DNA from: Chenopodium formosanum
Lineage: Eukaryota > Streptophyta > Magnoliopsida > Caryophyllales > Amaranthaceae
NCBI GenBank assembly: GCA_024500155.1
Contig: CM044869.1
Span: 37,096,398-37,160,397 of the forward strand
DNA: 64,000 nucleotides
Direction of reading: 5' to 3'
Shown: in pieces, positions 1 to 11,306 of the stretch
How the letters are laid out: the number at the start of each line of letters is the position of its first letter
How positions within the stretch are numbered: position 1 is the first letter of the stretch
Program-made: the position numbers and the translations under genes
Notes under the pieces: model-generated
The model's input: the letters and a program-made list of their open reading frames with translations, nothing else
Database searches by the model: none
Told to the model about the DNA's origin: nothing

Positions 1-101
1 AGAAAGAAGTGTGAAATAATGCATGCAAGACATGTAAAACCCAATCGACATATAAGCGATCATTCGGCAACATCGCTAATGACCCCAAACACTCTATGGT
101 G

Positions 102-350
102 TTACAAAGAAAGCATCCTCGAACAATCAACTTTTCCTAGACTAATCATATTCTTAGCAAACAAGAAATGAAAAAGGGAAAGAAGAAATAGAAAGATATC
201 ACCGGATACACCAAGCAATGCTAATGTAGAGAAATAATAAAACGCATAAACCGTCATGATGCTCCAAAAAGCAAAAGCAAAAGCAAGGATAATACGCCAA
301 ATGAGAAAGAAAAATACTATATACAAAGAAAATTTGTCAGTTACTTCCAC
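102..350 (-). CDS. Hydrophobic ORF downstream of pol of element A (env-like position)
   Basis: An 82-codon frame opens about 100 bases after the end of the integrase frame of element A, on the same strand. Most of it is hydrophobic, with two or three stretches rich in Phe, Leu, Ile and Val that could cross a membrane (about residues 8-40 and 42-65). Athila-like and related plant gypsy elements can carry an extra ORF with membrane segments here, often called env-like. I see no cleavage site, signal peptide or family motif. It could be the start of such an ORF, or a chance frame in T-rich sequence. Position supports it; sequence alone does not prove it. Confidence 0.3.
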   Translation of the reverse strand: MEVTDKFSLYIVFFFLIWRIILAFAFAFWSIMTVYAFYYFSTLALLGVSGDIFLFLLSLFHFLFAKNMISLGKVDCSRMLSL

Positions 351-449
351 GCAAAAACACGATACAACTACGCTGAGACAGAAATGATCATTGAATCAGA
401 GAAATAAAATGAAATGGCAGAGAAAAAGCTCATCCAACAAGAAAATCAA

Positions 450-1720
450 TCAATCAGCAGGAAAACAACGATCAACAACAGACTCCTTTTTCTTTGTATA
501 TACTCCGGGGAATAACTTCATCTTAGAATTGTAGAGGATCTTGTCACCAACACAAAACTCCTTTTTCTCGATAAGCTTGTCATGAGCATCCTTAAAACGC
601 GCCTTGTAAGTTCTAGCATAATCATATGCATCAAGCCTAAGCTCTTCTAATTCATTAAGATCTAGCCACCTTTGCTCTCCCACACTTGCTAAATCATAAT
701 TGATTTTCTTGATTACCGAAAGAGAACAGTGCTCAAGTTCCACCGGAAGATGGCATAATTTGCAATAGACAAGACGATATGGAGTTGTGTCGATAGGAGT
801 CTTAAAAGCTGTTTCCTATGCCCACAAGGCATCATCAAGCTTGTGCGCCCAATCTTTCTTATTTTTAGCAACCGTCTTCTCAAGAATTGACTTAATTTGA
901 CGATTGGACACCTCAACTTGTCCACTTGTTTGAGGATGATAAGGAAGGACAAAACGTTGATGAACCCCATGCTTTTTCGACATCTTTCGAAAGGCATTGT
1001 TCACAAAATGTGAGCCATTGTCACTAATCACCGCCTTGGGAACACTGAATCTTGGGAAAATGATCTTTTTGAATAATTTTATCACCACCTTGTGGTCATT
1101 TGTTGGGGAGGCAATGGCCTCAACCCATTTCGACACATAATCCACCGCCACAAGAATGTATTGGTTCCCAAAAGAAGAAGGAAACGGTCCCATGAAATCA
1201 ATTCCCTACACATCAAATACTTCCAACTCAAGGATAGGTTGTTGAGGCATCTCATTGCGCTATGAAATGTTCCCGGTTCGTTGACATCGATCACATGACT
1301 TGACAAAACCCCATGTATCCTTCAAGAGATGAGGCCACAACAAACTACTTTGAAGAATCTTTGTAGCGATTTTAGAAACACCCATATGACCACACACTAG
1401 GATTTGAGTGGCACATCTTCAAAATATTTGGCACCTCCTTATTTGGAACACAACACCTTAGCAAGCCATCAACTCCTCTTTTGTACAAGATGGGATTATC
1501 CCACAAATATTACCTAGCTTCTCTCTTGAGCTTCTTTCTTTGATTCTTGGAGAATGAAGGTGGAAACTCCCCACATGCAAGGTAATTTACCAAATTAGCA
1601 AATCATGGGAGCTCCTTCACATCAATGGCATACAAGGGGTCATCAAGTATCCTATCCTCGATTAGAGAACCATCATTATGGATAGGGAATCTTCAAGGCA
1701 AGAAAGATGGTCCGCCACAA
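450..1720 (-). pseudogene. Integrase of element A (zinc finger, DDE core, C-terminal part), broken
   Basis: Integrase joins the cDNA of the element to host DNA in the nucleus. The core at 816-1193 reads V-A-V-D-Y, then S-D-N-G-S-H-F, then G-Q-V-E-V-S-N, so all three catalytic acidic residues are kept. The C-terminal part continues at 450-743 with the usual L-N-E-L-E-E-L-R-L and K-A-R-F region. A stop near 816 falls where other copies read W-A-Y-R-T, so core and C-terminus are separate frames. The zinc-finger part upstream (about 1260-1680) has several shifts. The catalytic triad outlived the reading frame. Confidence 0.85.
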
Positions 1721-1725
1721 CATTT

Positions 1726-2646
1726 TCAGCTCCTTTTTTTATCTCTAATCTCTATATCAAAAGTTTGAAGCTCAAGCACCCAACGGATCAACCTAGGCTT
1801 GGATTCCTTTTTGGCAAAAAGGTATTTGAGAGCCACATGATCCGTGAGGACAATGGTCTTATCACCCAACAAGTAACAACGAAAGTTCTCAAAAGCATGC
1901 ATATTTGCCAAAAAATCCTTTTCTGTTGTTGTGTAATTCCTTTGAGCTCCATTAAGGGTTTTTGACATGTAGTAGATGACATGGAGCTTCTTATCCACCC
2001 TTTGACCTAGCACTCCCCCAATGGCTGTGCCACAACCATCGCACATCACCTTGAAAGGAAAATCCCATCTCGGGGCTTGGACAATGGGAGTAGAGATCAA
2101 AGCTTTTTTCAACTTGTTAAAGGCTTCCAAGCCTTTATCATCAAATACAAGTACGACATCTTTTTGAAGAAGATCATTAAGAGGTTTTGCAATAAGAGAG
2201 AAATATTTGATGAATCTTCTATAGAACCTGCAATGCCCTAAGAAAGATCTCACTCCTTTCACATTAACCGGAGGTGGAAGCTTTTCAATCACTTCAATCT
2301 TTGCCTTGTCCACCTCTATGCCTTTGTAGGAGATCTTGTGACCAAGGACAATGCCCTCCTCAACCATGAAATGACATTTTTCCGAATTCAAAACAAAATT
2401 CACCTTCTCACATCGAGCTAAACGTTTTTCAAGATTCTCAAGGCAAGCTTCAAATGAAACACCTTTTACCGAAAAATCATCCATGAACACCTCCATTTAT
2501 TTTTCCAACCTATCTCCAAATATGCTCATCATACATTGTTGGAAAGTGGCGGGGGCATTGTAAAGCCCAAAAGACATTCTCCTATAGGCAAAAGTTCCAT
2601 ATGGACAAGTAAAAGTTGTTTTCTCTTGGTCATCCGAGTTAATAGA
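1726..2646 (-). pseudogene. Reverse transcriptase (3' half) and RNase H of element A
   Basis: This is the continuation of the RT cut at 12018. At 2497-2646 it begins with the D-Q-E-K-T-T-F-T-C-P-Y-G-T-F-A-Y-R-R stretch. A stop at 2497 separates this from the next frame, which starts M-E-V-F-M-D-D-F-S and so carries the F-M-D-D form of the RT active site. The thumb (P-P-P-V-N-V-K-G-V-R-S-F-L-G-H) and RNase H (C-D-G near the start, T-D-H-V-A-L-K-Y-L later) follow to 1726. Only one stop separates the two frames, so this copy is relatively fresh. Confidence 0.9.
2642..2646. repeat. Target-site duplication of element B, left copy
   Basis: The five bases before the B LTR are ATAGA; the five after it (12018-12022) are ATAGG, a four-of-five match. 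Removing B makes the RT of element A continuous, as in the related copies near 41640, which confirms the insertion point. Confidence 0.8.
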
Positions 2647-3766
2647 TGTAGGGAATATTTCAAGCATCCCACACTTGAGCCCCACTGTGATCATACACTT
2701 AAGCATGGTGGCATGGAAAGGGAAGGAAGCTAGAGCAAAAGAGTTGCCAAAAAGTTTTAGGAACATGTAAACCGTTCACAGGGTGAAGGTTACATCCCTT
2801 AACGATCCAGGAGATCACTAACTCCAATAGGTCTGGAACCATGACTGGAAGTTCGGGGATGAAGGTACAAATACAAACTAAAAGAGATTGAACCTGCCCT
2901 AAATAGGCGTCTATTTCATTCTTCTCGTATTCATGTGCGCTTTCTGACTCACATACAACCAATAAATTAACCCTAAACCTGTTTATCTATGTTGGTTGAA
3001 ATTTAATGCACAAACAAAACCATTATTGGTGATCACTTGAATTATAATCATATTAGCCTAAACCAGATTATTAATTATCTTATTAAGCGTGATTACAAGT
3101 AAAAGTTCCCTTTAAACTTGCAAGAGAGGGCGTGATCAAGCAATAGCAACAATATATATAAAGCAACAATAATAACAATCATCAATCATAATAATAATCT
3201 CAATCTCAATAAAGCTTAATAATATTAGCAAGATCCTAGGCATGATACTAACAAGATTAATAACAAACCCTAGCATGTCACTAAGCATTAAAGATCAAAG
3301 CTTTATTCCTAGCATGATACTAACATGATATAAAGAAAGAATAGGAAGCACCATAGAAACATGCATGATATTAGAAATCATTAAAAGCATCCTAACATGA
3401 TACTAGGAATCAAAATAACAATAATTAAATTACTTACTTCGATGCCTCGTATCTCTTTCGAATAACAAAATACACGCGTTAGTAACTTCAAGGAAAATAA
3501 TAAACAAAACAATTAAGTTAAATAATTGAAATAGAGATTAGGGACCAAACCCTCAGAAATTATCAACCTTTCACGTCTAGGGCGAAGGAAACTTCGAACT
3601 TGGCTAGGTGTATCTAAAACTTATGAATGTGGAATTTTGTAAGAGGGAAGGTTAGAAAAAGAAAGCTTCTAGCTTTTAGAGAGAGAATAGAGAGAGATGA
3701 TTGTGAATTGTTCTTGATTGTTGATGATTATTGATTATGGATGATGGAAAACGGAGGTCTAGGACC

Positions 3767-3775
3767 CTATTTATA
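3767..3775 (-). promoter_or_regulatory. TATA box in the B 3' LTR
   Basis: The minus strand reads TATAAATAG followed by GG, the standard core promoter of plant LTRs, in the orientation of the B gag. The same box is kept in the other LTR at 11298-11306. Transcription would begin about 30 bases lower in coordinate. Confidence 0.7.
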
Positions 3776-3827
3776 AAAAAAATAGTTCGGAAACAAATTA
3801 AGTCCTATTCGGAATAAAACTAGCATA

Positions 3828-3900
3828 TGTCGCCTGGCGACAGACATCAGCGCCAGGCGACATATGTTAGCGCCAGGCGACAGACTCCGTCGTTTGGTGC
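3828..3900. repeat. Cluster of GC-rich palindromes in the B LTR
   Basis: The first unit is TGTCGCCTGGCGACA, a near-perfect palindrome (arms TGTCGCC and GGCGACA). Two or more CGCCAGGCGACA units follow at about 20 bp spacing. The cluster begins about 53 bp upstream of the TATA box on the minus strand. The second LTR has the same cluster at about 11352-11450, and looser forms occur inside the element near 9001-9130 and 9763-9850. Confidence 0.8.
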
Positions 3901-4472
3901 TAATTAAAAGATAAAACGCGCTTTCGTACGGAATCCTCTCCTTAATATGATTAAAATCAGGTTTATCATAAAACACTTATTTTATTCCAAATAAAACTCT
4001 TTAAAATATAATTATTAATCCTAATACTATTAGAATTTAAAAAGAACCTTCTAAATATTCTAGAAGATTAAAATTAATCCTAATAACTTTAGAAATAATA
4101 ATTAATAGGCCCTCATCTAGATCATTGTGCCGCATATAAAAATCACTTCGAGCCCAATTTCTTATTTAGACCATAACTTCCTAATTATTAATCGGAATTG
4201 GGCTTATAATATATCGCTGGAAAGCTCTTTTCGAGCCCAATCCAACTACACTATTATCGGACCCTTATCATGGACCAAGCTAAATTGGACTGGTTATTTT
4301 CATAAACAGAGTAAGAAAAGAAATGTTTTCAAAAATTGAAAGAAAGATATTTTTAATAAAAACATCCACATCACTAGAATTTTCACACTTTTACCTCTTT
4401 CGGTAATCAAATGATGTGAAAAGTTATTCATCACTGGGTTTGGTTTTGGGGAGACACATTTGGGTGTCTACA

Positions 4473-4487
4473 GAAGCCCCCACTTTG
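4473..4487 (-). other. Polypurine tract of element B
   Basis: Directly inside the 3' LTR the minus strand reads CAAAGTGGGGGCTTC and then TGTAGACACC of the LTR. A G-rich purine run touching the LTR is where plus-strand DNA synthesis is primed. It fixes the orientation and the LTR edge. Confidence 0.75.
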
Positions 4488-4706
4488 ACTGAGGTTGGAG
4501 AAACGCAAGTTTCGAAAACGAAAGCCAAAGTAGTAATAGGGACGGAGAATGAATCAGAACGTTCTGCGATCCTAAATCATTCTTGTAATGCCAATACCTG
4601 CAAAACAGCGTTAGTGAAACAGATAAAAGAGTTAAGAAACGCGTATCTTGCACCGTCGAGCACACATCTCTTGGGTAACCGATTTTGTTGCTGCATCTTT
4701 GTGTTG

Positions 4707-5206
4707 TGACAACCTCCACAGTCCTCCGTGAACGCCATCGTCGAAGACCGTTGCTTGTAACCATCTTCAACTGCTTATGACAATCCTCCACATCTTAGGG
4801 AACATCATCAAAGGTGACTGCTTGTAGCCATCTTTAGGGTTGCTGTGACAATCTTCCACATCCTAGGGAACACCGTCTATCATTGCTTCTACATCTCGAG
4901 CTATTTTCTTTAATCATGGTGACAACCTTCCTAATCATAGAGAATGTCGTCGAAGACCGCCCATGTCGTGCCATCTTCTCAAATCTAGGTGACAACCTCC
5001 ACAATCTTAGCGAACATTGTCGAAGACCACCCATCTCGTGCCATCTTCTCAAATCTAGTGATAATTTCCACCATCCTAGCGAAAACTATCAAAAACCGTT
5101 TCATCTCGAATCGTTCTTTTCTCAAATCAAATAATAACCTCCCCAATCCTAGTGAAAGCTATCGAAGGTCGTTTCATCTCAAACTATCCTTCTTAAATCT
5201 AAGCAA
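4707..5206. repeat. About seven diverged tandem repeats of ~70 bp in element B
   Basis: Each unit begins TGACAACCTCCACAATC or a variant, continues with a TAGxGAACxxxGTCGAAGACC core, and ends with CATCTCG...CTTCTCAAATC. Units start near 4707, 4778, 4847, 4919, 4988, 5058 and 5129. Units four and five are the most alike. Short frames that span this stretch on either strand are products of the repeat, not genes. Confidence 0.8.
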
Positions 5207-7352
5207 GAGACTTTTTTAGAGCCTTCTGTTGAAAGCTTCTTCATCTTGAATCTTCAAATTTTCTTGTCCTTACTTTTAGGAGTAATCAACCTTTCTAGCT
5301 TTGAGAAGAACATTATCTTAAGATTCTCCGATCTTTAAGTCAATCTCTGTAGAAATCTCCATCCAGGGATCCTTGGTGATTATAATCAATCACTATTCAA
5401 ATCAGTTTTCAAATTCACTTAATCAATATGCAATCGATAATTTGATCGTCATCAAGCCGATCATCAATCAAGATTGTAAGCGGGCCGACTACTAATCAAA
5501 TACCTATCAATTGCTCAAATGTTCTTCAAAAAGGCTCGAAATCAAAGTCGTGAGACCATCAAAGGTTGACCTAAGGACTTTGCTCATTCATTTGTGCTCA
5601 ATCCAATTGCATGTGATTATACCTGCATCAATATTCTTGGACTATAGGACTTTTCTCATGTTTGTAATTATCTTAGGGTTGACCTAAGGCTCGGTGTTAC
5701 TCGACTTAATGTGAAAGACCACATATGACTTGGCATGACTCAAGGTGATTGACACGTGTGTTAGAATCAACTCGATGTGATATGACATGTCATGACTCAA
5801 TGTGCATGACTCGTGTGTGCATTATATTGTGATTTTGCAACTCGAAAATGAAAAAAACCAAAATTTCTGTCATTTTTATGGAGGGTACCGACTTTCTCCC
5901 GAAAAAAGAAAGACACAAAAAGATTCGAAGCAAGTGTTTGAGGTGCATGTTGAATAAGTTTAACCAAAAGTATGCATCTATGTTGTATCTCATAGTGCAA
6001 GGATTATAACATCCTTGGCTATCTCAATTGTTGACTCGATGATGCAAGTATTTAGGTAACATAGGCACGGAGGCTAAGTACTTCATACTTTATGATGCGA
6101 TGATGATTATAGCGATGAGTGATTTTGATATGACAAGGCATGCTACAAAACGTTGTGATAAAATTTCATAACAAAGGGTTCATATGAGGAGGATTATTTG
6201 TCTATGTATCTGTGATGTGCGTGAAAGTGACACTAAATCTAGGCTGCAAAGGCTAAGTGTATGGAATATTTTTTGAAAAGAGTCAAATAATGGTGACTCT
6301 TAGGCTGGGTAAGCTAATAATGTAGGGATCAAGCCCCCAAGTCTAGCTCTAAATGGATAGGGATGAGCATAGGAGATTCCTTGATATGATCATGCATGAA
6401 TGTGTATATGAATGCATTTTATTACGGCCACACCTCGATGTGAGGTTTCCTACGTATCAATTAGGAATCAGGCTGAACGTATCTCTAGCTAAACCTCGCA
6501 CAAGTATGTGTATACCTCAAATAGGTCTTTGAAGGTTTGTAACGTGATTAGGCTAAAGGTTGAAGAAGAAAGGGATAAAGGCTCAAGACCCTAGATAAGC
6601 CCCTAAGGTGTACAACCTTGCTTTTGAAACTTTATGTTTTGTATGCTTGAGATTTCCTCACTTTGAACTCTTTTTTTTGTTTATTATTTTTTTTTTACTC
6701 TCTTTTTTTGCTTTATAATTTTTTTTTATTTAGATAAGTGTGGGCAGTCCCTATCATGCGGTCTATCACTCACTTGGCATTCATGTTTCTCAGGCACGGT
6801 ACCGAGCACTCGATAAGAGACGCAATCTGAGACGTGTTCTTATCAAAGACATGTTCATATCAATGAAATTGGAACACTTTCCCTTTTGTACACTTTTTAT
6901 TATTTCTATTTTTTTTACTATTTTTAATCACTTAAGCTTTTGTTCCTTAAAGATTGCGTAGATTGCACACCATCCCATCCCAAGGTTAGGTAGATGTGGG
7001 TTGAAAAAAGAAAGGTTTGTCGTTAGACGAGGCTCAAAGTGGTTTATCAAGAAAGGATTGTATTTTTGAAGGGTGAAAGTTGATATGATGTGGCTACAAG
7101 GGGTGCCTCTAATCATAAGTATACCTTGTGCTTAGTTCGACATGGATTTTTTTTTCTTTTAATGCAATGCAATGCGATAATCATATGCAAGAAAATAAAT
7201 GCTCATTTTATTAAAAGGAAAAGAAAGATCCTACAAAATAAATCTAATGGAAAATAAAAGGTGCCTTGGGGATAAAAAAAAAAAAAAAAAGATAGTAAAA
7301 GAGGACATGAAATCTTGTTGTTGAAGCTCGCCTCTTGTCTTGTGCTTTATCA
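5207..7352. other. Non-coding 3' part of element B
   Basis: No reading frame here resembles protease, RT or integrase. It holds a run of T-rich tracts (about 6660-6735), a 17-base A run near 7277, and many stops on both strands. This is where pol would be in a complete gypsy element, so pol has been lost or was never present. Confidence 0.65.
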
Positions 7353-8471
7353 TCACTCGGTCTTCTTGCCGGCTGAAGGTATGGGAAGCTTGTTATTATC
7401 GATCAAATATTGGATGGCTTCTTTTAGCTTCCAACAGTTCTCAGTAGTATGACCCCAAAATTGATGGTACTTGCAATGTGCATCTGGGTTCCAACTAGGC
7501 AATCTCTTCTCAGGTGCGGGATCTCGAATAGGTCCAATGGGAGTAATGAGTCCCTTGGCATGGAGTCGATCGAAGGCAGTATCATAGCTCATCCCAATAG
7601 AAGTGAACACTTTCCTTAATTGCTTTTTAGATCCTTGGTTATCCATGGCTAAGACTTCATTGAGATCAAAGGCACTAACGTTGTTGCTAGAGTGGGTGTT
7701 TTCAGAAGAAGAAGGATTGTCGTTCTTCTTTTCTTTTCAGCCACTGTTGTTGCTATTGTTAGTAGCTTTTTTCTTTGCAAGGTCATCTTCGATTTCAATA
7801 CCTATGTCGTAGACGGTCTTGAAAGTATTCAAATTATGTTGATATTTCAAATGCTTCGAATAATTGTCTTGAAGGTTCATGATGAACATCCTTAGAGACT
7901 CCTTTTTAGAAGGGACCTCGACCATATTAGCGGAAGTTTCTCTCCACTTGTTGAAGAAAGAAGTGAACCCATCGTTTTCTTTTTGCTTTAGCATCTCAAG
8001 TTGTCTGTAGTCAGTTTCAACTTGAATGTTACATTTGTATCTATCAATGAAAGCATTTAATATTCCGTCCCAAGTAGAGGTTTTTTCTTTGTCAAGGGAA
8101 AAGAACCATTGTTGACAAACGATTTGAAGAGATAAAGAAAGCAAAGAATGAAAGACTTTCCTATCAGTTCCTTTAATATTCATTATGGTTTCGAAAGCCC
8201 TTAGGTGGAAATAAGGATTGTCTGTTACCTTGAACCTAAGGATGTCATTGGCATTGAACATCTGCGGAAGAAGCTCCTTGTCCACAGGAACCCCTTGTGA
8301 GCTATTGCCCTGGAATCTATAGTCATTGGAGAGTTTTCCCAAGCTTTCTTGCATGAGCTCCATTTATTGTTGCTTCACAGGGTCATTGGTTTGAAGAGCC
8401 ATGGTCTTTATCAATTCAGTTAAGTTGGCCACGTCCTTCCTAAGTTCGTTAACTTCTTCTTGAGACACCAT
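7353..8471 (-). pseudogene. gag of element B, with two in-frame stops
   Basis: One frame runs from an ATG at 8471 to 7353 (about 372 codons) with only two stops, near 8364 and at 7737. The middle part (T-W-D-G-I-L-N-A-F-I and similar) looks like the gag capsid region of plant gypsy elements (Retrotrans_gag). Near the C-terminus is C-K-Y-H-Q-F-W-G-H-T-T-E-N-C, a zinc-binding motif of C-x2-H-x4-H-x4-C form typical of Tat-group gag. Gag would build the virus-like particle in the cytoplasm. One frame with two stops suggests a young pseudogene. No pol follows it. Confidence 0.8.
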
Positions 8472-10123
8472 TATCTTCTTAGCTTTTCTTTTCTGACTGA
8501 TTGGTTTGTCAAAAAGTAGTATTTGAACAAAGGTGTTATCCTTGATTAATCGCCCTTCTCTCCTTGATCAAGTGCTGTGAAAAGGGAAGTTATGGATACT
8601 TTTTGTTAATTATTTGACTCAAACTCTATTCAACACACAGTAGATGGAAGGAGGTAGGAAGTATGAAGGTTGTGATATGGAGGAAGCATGTAGAGAATGG
8701 AAAGACGATGTAGATGGAGATATATGAAAGAATTAGGAATAGAATGTACCCCCAACTCAAATGACAGAAAAAATCGACTCATGCATGAACCCAAAACACG
8801 GTCATGAGGACGTATACACAAAGTGAGTGCTAAGAGTAGTGAGTCTAGGTGACATGTTTGACTCTTGTGTGAGACCATGAGACTATGTGCCTAGACTCAA
8901 TTAAGGACTGAACATGATTGTTGTCATTAATAAACTGGTTATACTGATTAAGTAAACTGATTAATTAGACTCGTCGTGAAGACTCGAGCAAAAACACGGA
9001 CTATCGCCGGAGCAACAGGACTGTCGCCATACGCTAAAGACCAGCGCCGGACGAAAACGTTGTCGTCTGGCGTTAATCAGTAGCATGTAGCGCTACAGTC
9101 CAAACCTCTGCGCCATTGCTGAACATTGATCTGGGACTGTTTCTAGTATTTTTACTTCAAAGGGATAAGCCTAAAGTCGTACTAAGTCAAGTTTGATCAA
9201 TTTATTTAGACTTTAATCATTTGTTAATTAATTAATTAATTTAGCAAAGTCCTTTAGTCATTAATTAGTTCATTTAAACTCATTCATAAGTTAAACAAAC
9301 GGTCAGTGTAAACACATATAAGTTATGCACAAGCAAATAATGCACAAGTAGTCAAATAGTCACAACATGATGCAACGACTTTGCAACCTAACCATGGCTC
9401 TAGTTCTCTAAAGTTCAGGATATGGGTTAGTCAAAGAGAGTCCATGGTTATGAGTCTGGACGCACCGCGCGGAAGCCTTACCTTTGGAAAGGTTGGCGCG
9501 AGTGGATGGGACCCCGCGAGTTAAACTCACTTCCACAGTTTGGTGAATTCACAAACTCGGATGTACCCTTCGTTGCTAGGAGCGTTCGATTGGGTAGATG
9601 TAGCGTGAATCCCTAGAGGGTTATGGCCATATGTAGAACACATATGGGTTTCAAAAAAAGGGAAAAACTCAATCAAGAAGTAAAGCCGAGCAAACAGTAC
9701 TAGAAACTAGTCGAAACAAGAAGGTAGATTTCTAGCTTAGTATTGGAAGAATTCAGCGCGAGAAAATAGCGTCTGTCGCCAGACGATAAGTACTTTCGTC
9801 AGGCAAAGCCATCGTTCGGCGATGATGCTGTTTTCTCAGCGATAATTCCTACATGCCTCGGCAGCTTTCTGTTCTTGAATTTTCCAGTTTTTTCGTAGCA
9901 TTATTTCGATTTTAGTTGTGAAAGATATTTCCCTAATTTCCTACGTGTAAAAATCCTATGTTTTTGACGTATTTCGGATGGTCTTTCTAATGCAGACCTT
10001 TTTTATGCATATGCCACAATGTTAATCAGAATTACGCACATGAAATACTTATAACTTTTCGAGTCTCATCCACTCATTCTAAATCATTGCCAAAATAAAT
10101 TTTAGGAATTAAAATAGAAATCC
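8472..10123 (-). other. Leader of element B between primer site and gag
   Basis: About 1.65 kb lies between the primer site and the gag ATG. No convincing frame is present. It has two clusters of CGCC/GGCG-type motifs (about 9001-9130 and 9763-9850) like those in the LTR. Long leaders are known in Tat/Ogre-type elements. Confidence 0.6.
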
Positions 10124-10141
10124 TCCCTAGTGGAATCGCCA
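10124..10141 (-). other. Primer-binding site of element B
   Basis: The minus strand reads TGGCGATTCCACTAGGGA six bases inside the LTR. It starts TGG (complement of the CCA tRNA end) and sits at the expected place. It resembles the tRNA-Arg type reported for some Tat/Ogre elements, but the tRNA is not verified. Confidence 0.6.
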
Positions 10142-10888
10142 AAAAACTGTAGGGAATATTTCAAGCATCCCACACTTGAGCCCCACTGTGATCATACACT
10201 TAAGCATGGTGGAATCCAAAGGGATGAAAGCTAGAGTAAAAGAATCGCCAACAAGTTTTAGGAACTTGTAAAGCGTTCACAGGGTGAAGGTTACACCCCT
10301 TAGCGATCAAGGAGATCGCTAACTCCTATAGGTCTATAACCATGACTGGAAGTTCGGGGATGAAGGTACAAATCCAACCTAAAAGAGATTGAACCTGCCC
10401 TAAATAACCCTCTACTTCATTCTTCTCGTATTCATGTGCGCTTTTTGACTAACATACAACCAATAAATTAACCCTAAACCTGTTTATCTATGTTGGTTTA
10501 AATTTGATGCACAAATAAAACTATTATTGGCGATCACTTGAATTATAATCATATTAGCCTAAACAAGATTATTAATTATCTTATTAAGCGTGATTACAAG
10601 TACAAATTCCCTTTAAACCAGCAAGTGAGGGCGTGATCAAGCAATAGCATCAATATATATCAAGCAACAATAATAACAATCATCAATCATAATAATAATC
10701 TCAATCTCAATAAAGCTTAATAATATTAGCAAGATCCTAGGCATGATACTAATAAGATTAATAACAAACCCTAGCATGTGACTAAGCATTAAAGATCAAA
10801 GCTTTATTCCTAGCATGATACTAACATGATATAAAGAAAGAATAGGAAGTATCATAGAAACATGCATGATATTAGAAATCAATAAAAG

Positions 10889-10950
10889 CATCCTAACATG
10901 ATATTAGGAATCAAAAAAACATCCTAACATGATACTAGGAATCAAAATAA
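10889..10950. repeat. 31 bp tandem duplication private to the B 5' LTR
   Basis: The unit CATCCTAACATGATAxTAGG plus AATC and an A run occurs twice, at 10889-10919 and 10920-10950. The 3' LTR has it once. It must have arisen after insertion, since LTRs are identical at that moment. Confidence 0.8.
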
Positions 10951-11297
10951 CAATAATTAAATTACTTACTTCGATGCCTCGTATCTCTTTCTAATAACAA
11001 AATAAACGCGTTAGTAACTTCAAGGAAAATAATAAACAAAACAATTAAATTAAGAAATTGAAATCGAGATTAGGACCAAACCCTCAAAAATTATCAACCT
11101 TTCACGTCCAGGGCGAAGGAAATTTCGAACTTGGCTAGGTGTATCTAAAACTTGTGAATGTGGAATTTTGTAAGAGGGAAGGTTAGAAAAAGAAAGCTTC
11201 TAGCTTTTAGAGAGAGAATAGAGAGGGATGATTGTGAATTGTTCTTGATTGTTGATGATTGTTGATTATGGATGATGGAAAACGGAGGTCTAGGACC

Positions 11298-11306
11298 CTA
11301 TTTATA
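11298..11306 (-). promoter_or_regulatory. TATA box in the B 5' LTR
   Basis: The minus strand reads TATAAATAG then GG, identical to the 3' LTR box. This copy is placed to drive the gag of element B. Confidence 0.75.

Larger units (their letters stand above)
2647..4472 (-). repeat. 3' LTR of element B
   Basis: It is homologous along its whole length to 10148-12017, with scattered substitutions and small indels. It ends GGGTGTCTACA. It includes a TATA box (3767-3775) and a cluster of GC-rich palindromes (3828-3900). It lacks the 31 bp tandem duplication present in the other LTR and is 44 bp shorter. Confidence 0.93.

Noticed and set aside
3100..3440. Repeated AATAATAATC and CATGATACTA stretches in the B LTR looking like a microsatellite
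   Set aside because: Diverged, not tandem in a strict sense, and equally present in both LTRs. Part of the LTR itself.
4416..5219. ORFs on both strands across the B LTR edge and the 70 bp repeats
   Set aside because: They cross the LTR boundary or follow the repeat period, so they are repeat artefacts.
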